From: Bacillus vallismortis
Lineage (GTDB): Bacteria > Bacillota > Bacilli > Bacillales > Bacillaceae
Assembly (NCBI RefSeq): GCF_040784915.1
Contig: NZ_CP160797.1
Location: 1,565,001 to 1,629,000, forward strand
Length of the DNA stretch: 64,000 nt
Reading direction: 5' to 3'
Shown here: in pieces, positions 8,755-17,100 of the stretch
How positions within the stretch are numbered: the stretch's first letter is position 1
Layout: each line of letters opens with the position of its first letter
The notes under the pieces: model-generated
Seen by the model: only the letters and a program-made list of their open reading frames with translations
Database searches by the model: none
Told to the model about the DNA's origin: nothing
Position numbers and translations under genes: made by a program

Positions 8755-9307
8755 AGCGTTCAATCGCGATTGCATTTTCAGGTTCTTTGAAAGGATTTTC
8801 TTTATCAATATAATCATAGAACATCACGCCGTTCAAATGATCGATCTCATGCTGAAACACAATAGCCGGAAATCCTTTTAAACGAATATCAATGTTTTCG
8901 CCTTCAAGGGTTGTTCCTTTTACTCTGATGCGAGCATGGCGGGGAACATAGCCTGGAATCGCTTCATCAACAGACAGGCAGCCCTCGCCGCTAGTTAAGT
9001 AGCTTTTTTCGACAGAATGGCTGACGATCCTTGGATTAAATAAAGCATAGCTGTATAACGTTCCGGAAGCATCTTCCGCATGAACTGCGATCATGCGTTT
9101 TTTAATATTAATTTGAGGAGCTGCGAGACCTACGCCTGGACGCAGCTTGTATTTTTCGGCTAATTCGGGATTTTGGCTGTTCTTAACAAATTCGATCATG
9201 TCGGCCAGCTGCTGTTTTTCTGTATCACCCGGAGGCAGCTCGACAGGTTCGGCTGTCTCTCTTAGGGCTGGATGGCCGTCACGTACGATGTTTTCCATAG
9301 TAATCAA
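8753..9307 (-). CDS. defB: Peptide deformylase
   Basis: DefB (YkrB, 184 residues) removes the formyl group from the N-terminal methionine of new proteins and is the main peptide deformylase of B. subtilis. All three family motifs are present: GVGLAAPQ (near residue 59), EGCLSVDE with the metal-binding cysteine, and HEIDHLNG with two metal-binding histidines and the catalytic glutamate. The length is that of the Gram-positive type-2 enzymes. GGAGTGAAG precedes the start MITMENIV; an internal ATG (MENIV) is a possible alternative. It converges on ykrA. Confidence 0.96.
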   Translation of the reverse strand: MITMENIVRDGHPALRETAEPVELPPGDTEKQQLADMIEFVKNSQNPELAEKYKLRPGVGLAAPQINIKKRMIAVHAEDASGTLYSYALFNPRIVSHSVEKSYLTSGEGCLSVDEAIPGYVPRHARIRVKGTTLEGENIDIRLKGFPAIVFQHEIDHLNGVMFYDYIDKENPFKEPENAIAIER

Positions 9308-9377
9308 GAAACTTCACTCCTAAAGCTTAATATGTAAATTATATCGGATTTCTTCACAAAGGTGCAATGAAACAAAT

Positions 9378-9398
9378 GACCAGCCATCTCGGCTGGTC
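9378..9398 (-). terminator. Terminator of the YjcZ-like gene
   Basis: GACCAGCC and GGCTGGTC pair around a five-base loop; read on the minus strand the stem is followed by ATTTGTTT. It lies about 20 bases after the stop of the small gene. Confidence 0.7.
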
Positions 9399-9415
9399 AA
9401 GTTCATGCTGTGTAA

Positions 9416-9568
9416 TTAGCAACAGCCTCCGCCTAAATAAGCAGCTCCGACAATGATTAACAGAATGAATAAAACAACGATTAACGCAAATGTGCGGCCA
9501 TATCCTGCTCCGCCATATCCGTAACCACCATAACCGCAGCAGCCTCCGCCGTAACCATATCCATACAT
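9416..9568 (-). CDS. YjcZ/SscA-type tiny transmembrane protein
   Basis: A 50-codon minus-strand gene, read directly from the sequence. The product starts [20 protein letters not shown], continues into one hydrophobic helix ([19 protein letters not shown], about residues 27-45) and ends GGGCC. A Gly/Tyr/Cys-rich head followed by one membrane helix is the signature of the YjcZ family of small Bacillus proteins, several of which are made late in sporulation. AGGAGG precedes the ATG with correct spacing. A sigma-E/K-like -10 element lies upstream. The exact B. subtilis orthologue is not clear to me, so no symbol is given. Confidence 0.85.
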   Translation of the reverse strand: MYGYGYGGGCCGYGGYGYGGAGYGRTFALIVVLFILLIIVGAAYLGGGCC

Positions 9569-9629
9569 ATTACAAAACCTCCTCTTTAAATTACGCCAGA
9601 GCCTTTATTAGTAGGCATAGCGTCTACTA

Positions 9630-9638
9630 TAACCTATG
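9630..9638 (-). promoter_or_regulatory. Possible mother-cell sigma -10 element
   Basis: CATAGGTTA on the minus strand matches the CATAnnnTA -10 consensus of SigK (also near that of SigE) and lies about 60 bases upstream of the YjcZ-like gene. The AC of a SigK -35 is not cleanly placed. The match fits the sporulation-linked expression of this family. Confidence 0.35.
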
Positions 9639-9836
9639 TAAAAACAAAAAAGTTGTATGGTCATATGCCTTGTTTTCTCAAGTTTTTGGTCGGTTATCTT
9701 CGACAATTTACTGACAGACACATCAGGTGACCCTAAGAAAGTAATTTCAGCTTGGCTATTGTCAAATGGCGATTAGGCATCTATAGTCGAAAATGTCAAA
9801 ATTGTGGAATTTCTATATGGGAAATTTTCTGAAACC

Positions 9837-10455
9837 ATGTTTTTGGGCATGGGAGCAATTGGGGCAGCAAGTATACTGCTTGCAGGTTGTGGAGGAAAGC
9901 AGCCGGTTGAATTACTTCATGATTCAATGGAAAAACTGTATAAGTGGAAAAGCCGATTCAAAAAGAACAAAAACTGGTAATGAAAAATGAAAAATGGAAA
10001 ATATAGAGCGCAAGTTTTGCGACAGTTTGCTTAATTTTAATATAGATTATTACTCGAAAATTGTCTCAATACCCAATCAGGCATTAAATAATGCAAACCA
10101 GCGCAAGAAACATTTGGAAGCAGAAAAAGACAGTATTACTGATTGTAAAATAGAATTTGAATGAGCAAAAAAATCAACTGAAGATATTAAGGATAAGAAA
10201 GTGAGAGAAAAAGCAAATCGTGTAATCGCTTTCGAGGAAAGAGATATGCTGTATCGACACAATGTGCCATAAATAGAATAAGGCTTTTTCGTGTGACAAA
10301 GATTTATACAAGCAGATAATGCGACATTCGTTCAGCTTGCAGAGCAAATTGAAAAAATAAATTCAGTTTATGAAAAAGTGCATAAACAAATGGATGAATT
10401 TAATACTTATGCTGAGGATTACAACAAAGAAAAAGAAAAACTGTTTACTAGGTAA
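9837..10455 (+). pseudogene. ykyA: Degraded ykyA-like lipoprotein gene
   Basis: The first open segment (9837-9980) encodes 47 residues with a lipoprotein signal: MFLGMGAIGAASILLAGCG, lipobox LAGC, then a start resembling mature YkyA (KQPVELLHDSMEKLY). The frame is then lost. Reading on in other frames recovers charged coiled-coil text, for example QALNNANQRKKHLEAEKDS, an in-frame TGA, KKSTEDIKDKKVREKANRV, and a last piece QIEKINSVYEKVHKQMDEFN ending at 10455. At least two frameshifts and several stops separate these pieces. In B. subtilis ykyA, a putative cell-wall-binding lipoprotein gene, lies between defB and pdhA, so position supports the call. The exact ends are uncertain. Confidence 0.8.
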
Positions 10456-10550
10456 TATGGAGTAAAGTATATTAAGCATATGAGTTGATATTAAATGAGC
10501 TAAGCCGTCCGTAAAAAGACAGTTTAACCAGGATATAAATGTATTTGATA

Positions 10551-10579
10551 TTGACAATGTGAAATTAATACTCTAAAAT
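10551..10579 (+). promoter_or_regulatory. SigA promoter of the mln operon
   Basis: TTGACA at 10551-10556, a 17-base spacer and TAAAAT at 10574-10579: a consensus -35 with a five-of-six -10. Transcription should begin near 10586, giving a leader of about 285 bases. It is the best SigA match I see in the whole accessory region. Confidence 0.75.
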
Positions 10580-10604
10580 TTATTTAGAGATAAATTCACA
10601 TAAA

Positions 10605-10630
10605 ACCAATCGTTGTTTCGGCACGTTGGT
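10605..10630 (+). promoter_or_regulatory. UUCG-capped leader RNA hairpin, candidate antiterminator site
   Basis: In RNA, ACCAA-CG-UGU pairs with GCA-CG-UUGGU around a UUCG loop, with two single bulged U residues on the 5' arm and one U-G closing pair. It would lie about 20 bases from the 5' end of the transcript. The macrolactin operon of B. velezensis is known to be controlled by LoaP, a NusG paralogue that acts on leader RNA; that this hairpin is the LoaP site is my inference. Confidence 0.5.
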
Positions 10631-10640
10631 AGGATTCATT

Positions 10641-10700
10641 ATGTCTTATTATGATGCAATAGGAACATATTTGCAGAATAAATTAACTGAATATTCTTAA
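10641..10700 (+). CDS. Doubtful 19-residue leader ORF
   Basis: ATG at 10641 to TAA at 10698-10700, product starting MSYYDAIGTYL. It lies in the operon leader between the UUCG hairpin and the terminator. The ribosome-binding site (TAGG, nine bases before the ATG) is weak and I recognise no family. It could be a leader peptide or chance. Confidence 0.2.
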   Translation: MSYYDAIGTYLQNKLTEYS

Positions 10701-10783
10701 TTTTATATGAGTGAGAACCCTATAGAATGCGATGACTTGCACCATTTGAAGTTAGCCCGCTAATTCAAATCAAATATGAACTT

Positions 10784-10811
10784 AAACCTTTTATTAAATA
10801 AAAGGTTTTTT
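10784..10811 (+). terminator. Intrinsic terminator in the mln leader
   Basis: AAACCTTTTAT and ATAAAAGGTTT form a perfect 11-base stem around a TAA loop, followed by TTTTTT partly shared with the arm. It lies 60 bases before mlnA and downstream of the promoter, so it would abort transcripts unless overridden. The stem is A/T-rich, hence of moderate strength. Confidence 0.75.
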
Positions 10812-10870
10812 GCTGTTTTCAAAGATGTTGTGTTTAAATCAAGAGAAGAAATTTGGGGAGATAAAATAAC

Positions 10871-13800
10871 ATGCAAAAGTCCAACATTTTGATGTTTTCA
10901 GGGCAAGGTTCTCAATACTGGGGAATGGGCAAAAAGCTTTTTAACAAGGACACAGTTTTTCGAGAAACAATGCACCGACTTGATGCCATTGCTATCGAGC
11001 TGAAAGGATATTCAATCATCGAGTATATATATGATGAAAAACGAAAAAATTCTAATTTCAGCAATATACTATATTCTCACCCGGCAATTTATATGACGGG
11101 GTACGCTGCTGCACAAACACTGATACAAAAAGGTATCGAGCCTGACGGAGTTATCGGAATGAGTTTAGGTGAATTTGCAGCAGGAGCAGTAGCAGAAATA
11201 CTGTCGCCGGAAGAAACGATGGAGTGTGTTTTAAAGCAGGCCGAAATTTTAGAAAACTACAGTCAGCAAGGCGGAATGATGGCTGTGCTGGGTAAGCCTT
11301 TGTTATATGATACTGAGCCTTTTTTACGACAGAATACCAATTTAGTTTCGGTGAATGGCCGTAATCATTTCGTTATTTCCGGTGAAATAAAAGCATTAGA
11401 TCAGGCATCCTCTCTAATGCAGAAAAAAGGAATTGCAAGTCAAAAATTGCCTGTTTATTTTGGTTTTCATTCCGAATTAATCGATGGTGCTGCACAAAAG
11501 TTTAAAGAATATATGAAACATAAAGTTTTTAAGAAACCAAATATCACTTTCATCTCTTCGGTGTACGGTAAAGAACTGAAATATATTCCTGAAAACTACC
11601 ATTGGGATGCAATAAGAGAGCCCATTCGATTTCTGGATGCAGTTGATTTTAATGAAAAAAGAAACCCAGCATTCTATATCGATACAAGTCCCTCCGGCAG
11701 TCTTGCGGGGATTGCCGAAGAGAGTGCTGCAGATTATTCAAAATCGTCGTTTCATACAGTGTTGAGTCCGTTTGGAAATGAGATCAACCGCATGGAACAG
11801 ATAACCAAACGTATTGAAGAACAAAGGCAGAAATATGGGACAGGGGGAGAAAAACAAATGCTGGCTTACGTTTTTCCTGGGCAGGGTGCACAATTTAAAG
11901 GAATGGGTGGAGACATATTTAATGAGTTCAGTGATCTGGTTCATAGAGCAGATGCTATTTTAGGGTATTCCATAAAGGATTTATGCCTATCAGACATAGA
12001 CAACAAATTAACTGATACAAAATATACACAACCTGCGATTTATACAGTGAGCGCACTTCAATATTTAAAGCTCAAAAAAGAGGGGAAAGCATCCCCGGAT
12101 TTTACAGCAGGACACAGTCTCGGCGAATATACAGCTTTATTTGCAGCGGGTGTCTTTGACTTTGAAACAGGGCTCAAATTAGTTGCAAAAAGAGGAGAAT
12201 TAATGAGTGCGTCTTCACAAGGCGGAATGGCGGCTGTCATTGGACTCAATGAAAATAAAATAAGAGAGGTGCTTAAACAGTTTGATTTTGATCAAATAGA
12301 TATTGCTAATTACAATACGTCGTCTCAAATTGTGATAGCAGGGGAAGTCGAGGACATAAAGCGGGCAGCCGTATATTTTGAACAAGCGGGGGCAACGGCA
12401 TATGTTGTTCTGAAAGTCGGGGGAGCTTTTCATTCTCGTTTTATGGAGGATGCGAAAAAGCATTTTGCCAAATTTATCGAACCCTTTCAATTTTCGAAAT
12501 TAAACATTCCGGTCATATCAAACTATTTAGCTAGACCTTATAAGCAAGAAGACATTAAACATAACTTGATTGAACAAATAACACATTCAGTAAAATGGAC
12601 TGAAAGTATCAGATACCTAATGGGACAGGGGGTAACTGCTTTTGAAGAGGTCGGACCGGGCAACATCCTGACGAAGTTGACACAAACCATTCAAAAAAAT
12701 GAGCTGCCGCTTATCATCAACGCACCTGAGGTCATTGACTCTATTCCTGAAGATGATGATATAAATTCTGGAATAGAGCTGACGGCAGAAACCAACCCAG
12801 GGAAAGAATCTACTGGGGAAAATTCTCCAAAATCTCAACTGGGAGATCAATCTTTCAAAAATGATTATAATTTGAAATATGCATATTTGGCAGGGGGCAT
12901 GCATAGAGGAATTTCTTCAGCTGAAATGATCATCCATCTTGGTGAAAAAGGAATGATGGGTTTTTTCGGAACTGCAGGCTTAGAAATTGAGGATATTGAG
13001 CAAGCGATTATTTCGATTAAGAATGGACTCGAAAAAAGTCAGTTTTATGGAATGAATATTCAATCGGAACCAGATAATCTAGATAAAGAAAAACAGCTGA
13101 TTGATTTATATGTAAAACATGATGTAAGGGTGATAGAAGCGTCTTCGTACCTTTCCGTTAATGAGGCATTAATTTATTACAAAGCGCAACAGTTGAAGGA
13201 AGACAAAGACGGTCATGTCATGCCTTATAATCGAATCATTGCAAAAGTGTCCCGACCGGAAGTTGCAGCGGCGTTTCTGAGTCCAGCTCCTGCAAACATA
13301 GTCGAGAAAATGGCCGAACAGGGCATTTTAACTTCACAACAAGTAAAATGGCTAAGCCGAATTCCTGTAGCTGACGATATGATCATTGAAGCGGATTCCG
13401 GCAGTCATACTGATCAAGGAGCGTTATCAGTTATGCTTCCGTTTTTTATGAGGATGCGTGACGATATGATGAAAACGAATAACTATAAAAAGAGAATTAG
13501 AATTGGAGCTGCCGGAGGTATCGGAACTCCCGAAGCAGCAGCCTCTGCTTTTTTAATGGGAGCTGATTTTGTTATGACAGGGTCTATCAATCAATGTACA
13601 GCTGAGTCCGGCACAAGTGAATCTGTCAAAGAATTATTGAGTAAAATGGAAATACAGGATACTGCTTATGCACCTTCCGAAGCTATGTTTGAGTTCGGCG
13701 CAAAGGTCCAGGTAATGAAAAGGGGAATGTTGTTCCCTGTCAGAGCAAATAAATTGCAGCAATTGTATCAGCAATTTCAGTCTCTTGATGAGATAGATGA

Positions 13801-14158
13801 TAAAACAAAGATCCAGTTAGAAAGTAAGTATTTTAAAAAAACTTTTGATGAAATCTATGAAGACATTAAAAGAACATATCCAAATCTAGTTGAAAAAGCG
13901 GACTGTAATCCAAAATTTAAGATGTTATTAATTTTTAAGTGGTATTTGCGAAAAGCCAGTTTGTTTGCATTGGAAGGGGACGAAAAAAGAAGGGTGGATT
14001 ATCAGGTGCATTGCGGTCCGTCTCTGGGTGCTTTTAATCAGTGGGTGAAGGGAACAGAATTAGAAGCATGGAGAAACAGGCATGTTGGGGAAATCGGTGA
14101 AAAGATAATGATTGAAGCAGAAAACTTACTAAGGCATCGATTGAAAACGATATTTTAA
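10871..14158 (+). CDS. mlnA: Trans-acting acyl hydrolase / malonyltransferase / enoyl reductase
   Basis: This 1095-residue protein supplies activities that the PKS modules lack. Domain 1 (about 1-310) has the AT fold; its nucleophile motif is GMSLG instead of GHSLG, the FHS histidine is kept, and the arginine that holds the malonyl carboxylate is Gln (KQAEIL against KRGELM in domain 2). Loss of that Arg is typical of proofreading acyl hydrolases such as PedC. Domain 2 (about 329-625) has FPGQGAQ, GHSLGEY, the Arg and FHS, so it should load malonyl-CoA onto ACPs. Domain 3 (about 669-1090) is a PfaD-type FMN enoyl reductase with GAAGGIGTPEAA and FVMTGSINQCT. It is the first gene of the operon, behind GGGGAG. 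The symbol is assigned from context. Confidence 0.88.
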   Translation: MQKSNILMFSGQGSQYWGMGKKLFNKDTVFRETMHRLDAIAIELKGYSIIEYIYDEKRKNSNFSNILYSHPAIYMTGYAAAQTLIQKGIEPDGVIGMSLGEFAAGAVAEILSPEETMECVLKQAEILENYSQQGGMMAVLGKPLLYDTEPFLRQNTNLVSVNGRNHFVISGEIKALDQASSLMQKKGIASQKLPVYFGFHSELIDGAAQKFKEYMKHKVFKKPNITFISSVYGKELKYIPENYHWDAIREPIRFLDAVDFNEKRNPAFYIDTSPSGSLAGIAEESAADYSKSSFHTVLSPFGNEINRMEQITKRIEEQRQKYGTGGEKQMLAYVFPGQGAQFKGMGGDIFNEFSDLVHRADAILGYSIKDLCLSDIDNKLTDTKYTQPAIYTVSALQYLKLKKEGKASPDFTAGHSLGEYTALFAAGVFDFETGLKLVAKRGELMSASSQGGMAAVIGLNENKIREVLKQFDFDQIDIANYNTSSQIVIAGEVEDIKRAAVYFEQAGATAYVVLKVGGAFHSRFMEDAKKHFAKFIEPFQFSKLNIPVISNYLARPYKQEDIKHNLIEQITHSVKWTESIRYLMGQGVTAFEEVGPGNILTKLTQTIQKNELPLIINAPEVIDSIPEDDDINSGIELTAETNPGKESTGENSPKSQLGDQSFKNDYNLKYAYLAGGMHRGISSAEMIIHLGEKGMMGFFGTAGLEIEDIEQAIISIKNGLEKSQFYGMNIQSEPDNLDKEKQLIDLYVKHDVRVIEASSYLSVNEALIYYKAQQLKEDKDGHVMPYNRIIAKVSRPEVAAAFLSPAPANIVEKMAEQGILTSQQVKWLSRIPVADDMIIEADSGSHTDQGALSVMLPFFMRMRDDMMKTNNYKKRIRIGAAGGIGTPEAAASAFLMGADFVMTGSINQCTAESGTSESVKELLSKMEIQDTAYAPSEAMFEFGAKVQVMKRGMLFPVRANKLQQLYQQFQSLDEIDDKTKIQLESKYFKKTFDEIYEDIKRTYPNLVEKADCNPKFKMLLIFKWYLRKASLFALEGDEKRRVDYQVHCGPSLGAFNQWVKGTELEAWRNRHVGEIGEKIMIEAENLLRHRLKTIF

Positions 14159-14183
14159 TAAAAGAGAGGGGTGCTGGAAACGA

Positions 14184-17100
14184 ATGGTTCATCATTTGAA
14201 TAAAAAGACTGGGAGCGATAACTCGTATAAATCATCTGATATAGCAATTATAGGAATTTCATGCAGATTTCCTGATGCTAATGATTATCATGAATTCTGG
14301 GAGAATATACATAGCGGTAAAGATTCCATTCGAGAAGTGCCGCTTGAACGGTGGAACCCTGAACAATATTATTCTGCTGACATCAACATTCCAAATAAAA
14401 GTATCAGTAAATGGGGAGGGTTTATTGAACAGGCCAGATACTTCGACCATAAATTCTTTCATATTTCTCCTCGTGAAGCAAAAAACATGGATCCTGAACA
14501 AAGAATTCTTTTAGAGGAGACATGGCGCTGCATTGAAGATTCAGGTGTATCATTGAGTGAGCTTCAGGATAAAACTACTTCTGTCTTTACAGGTATTATG
14601 AACTCTGACTATCGTCAGATGGGCTGTGCTGATTCGGAAATTGACAGCTATGCTTGTCTCGGGAGCTTTGAGTCTATTCTTTCCAACCGCATTTCATTCG
14701 CATTTGATTTTACGGGGAAAAGCATGTCTGTAAATGCTGCGTGCGCGTCATCGCTTGTTGCTTTGGATGAAGCGGTTAGATCACTGAGGGAAAAGGAAAG
14801 CGATTTTGCCATTGCTTCGGGCGTGAATTTAAATTTTCAGCCTTGGAAATACATATCATTCTCAAAGGCCAGAATGCTGAGCCCCGATGGTAAATGTAAG
14901 AGTTTTGACGCGGCTGCAAACGGCTATGTTCCTGGCGAAGGCGCAGGAGTTTTATTGATTCAACGACTGGATGAAGCAGTAAAAGCCGGTCATCATATCT
15001 ACGGCATTATTAAAGGAACAGCTGTAAATCATGGCGGGAAAACCCGTTCAATTACTGCGCCTAGTGTGGATGCTCAATGTCAAGTCATTTTAGCTGCTTT
15101 AAAAAGTGCCAATGTAGATGCTTCAACGATTTCTTATATTGAAGCACACGGCACGGGAACATCTTTGGGCGATCCAATCGAAATTGAAGCTTTGACGAAA
15201 GCGTATCTGCAATATACTGATCATACACAATATTGCCGGATCGGAAGTGTCAAAACGAATATCGGTCATTTGGAAGCAGCAGCCGGTATGGCAGGATTAA
15301 TTAAAGTGTTAATGATGATGAAACATCGAAGGATACCGAAAACGCTAAATGTAAATATGGTTAATCCAATTATCCAATTTGAAAAAACACCATTTGTTCT
15401 GGCAATGAATTCATGTGATTGGCAGGCTCCGGACGGAGAACCGCTTAGAGCGGGAATAAGTTCTTTCGGCTTTGGGGGCGTTAACTCTCATGTCATTATC
15501 GAAGAATTTATACACAAAGAAGTATCAAAAGCAAGCTGTAACGGTAAAATACAACCGTTTCTTTTCTCTGCAAAAAGTGAAAAAAGCATGGAGCAAATGT
15601 TACAGCAGTGGAAATTATTTTCCGGTGAGTCCGAGGAATTTCAAAAATTTTCACATGAAGAAATTAGCAGCACGCTTCTGACCGGCAGAGCAACGTTTGA
15701 GTATAGAGCAGGTATATTAGCAGACAGCAAGGCCGAATTAAGGAATCATATTGAAAATGGACTGACGATTCATAAGAAAAATGATTGTAAGTGGATACTT
15801 GTTATTGGTGACTTAAAGTGGGAAAGCTACGAACAATTTACAGAGATTAAAAGGGTATTCCCTAATATAGAAAAAGAAGTAGAGAAAATGCTGCAAGGCA
15901 TTTCGACTGTAGATTATACATTTAAAGAGAAATGGACAACTGAAAAATCCAGACTGTATTCTGTAGTTATCAATACTGCAATAGTAAAAAGCATGCTGAC
16001 TGCAGGTTTTAGACCAAGCTGTATTACTGGTGTTGGAGACGGGTATTTTATTGCTCTTGCTGTAGCCGGTATACTAAAAATTGAAAATGTATACGCTTTT
16101 ATCGCGAATGTTGAGAAGGCAGCGGCATTATTTTGTGATCCGCCGTCCATTCCGTTTCTGAGTCCGTATACCGCGAAAACCTATTTTCCAGTTCAGTTGG
16201 ATGAGAATTATATCAGGATGTTACTGAATGGTATTCAATTCTCAGTTGAATCTGCGATTCATTTACGGAAAAAAGCACAATTACTTCTTAAGCATCAATA
16301 TACATTTAAAGGCTACATAGAGGAATGGGAAAAGTCGGCGCACTCTCAGCAAATCAGTGTCTTGAAGAATATTATTGATGGATCAGGATTTAGCGGAGAA
16401 AAACTGACGGATGAGGAAGTAGTAACGTTAGTAGCAATCCTTGCTTCTTTGCAAAGACTCTATAAGAAATGGGATTTAACAGAGCAAGAAGGCTTATCAG
16501 AAAACCGATATTCTCAAGAACTCTTGTACCTAATTGATGCCGGTGTGCTGTCTAAAGAGCTTGTTATGAGCATGTTATTGAAACAGCCGGAAGGAATAAA
16601 ACAGGCAGTTAAGTATTTACAACAGGCACCGTCCGATTTTTATGAAAAAGACCGATTTCCATTAATGGTTGATCACAACCAAATACAGGATTTAAATCAA
16701 GAGATAACTGACCTTGTTCTAAAAATATCGGAAAAAACAATTGAGCCGAATAGAGATATTGAAATTCCTAACTTTTGCACCTTTAAATTCGGAACCTTGC
16801 CTCTTACGATGAATATTAAGCATGAAGCATATTTTGAGCCGAGCAAATCGCCTGATGAGTCTCTTTATCAGGTGTTTATGCAAATGTGGCTAAAAGGAGA
16901 AGAGATTGTTTGGGCAAGACTGGGTGATCACAATAAGAAAAAAGTAGTTTTGCCTGTTTATGCATTTGAACGGTATCATTTTGACTTGAAACCTGAAATA
17001 TCAAAAACAGACGCATTTTCTGTGGAGAATATAAAACGGTCATTATATGCACCGGTATGGAAGGAATCACCGCTGTCGGAAGTTCTCACAGATGGACAAA

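Larger units (their letters stand above)
10456..10870 (+). promoter_or_regulatory. Control region and 5' leader of the polyketide operon
   Basis: This 415-base stretch has no convincing gene. It contains, in order, AT-rich DNA, a near-consensus SigA promoter (10551-10579), a UUCG-capped hairpin at the start of the transcript (10605-10630), a doubtful 19-codon ORF (10641-10700), an intrinsic terminator (10784-10811) and the mlnA ribosome-binding site GGGGAG. A promoter, RNA element and terminator ahead of a very long operon suggest control of elongation. Confidence 0.65.

Noticed and set aside
9793-9990. 65-codon plus-strand ORF in the ykyA-like region
   Set aside because: It is an out-of-frame reading of the pseudogene; the lipoprotein signal is in another frame starting at 9837.
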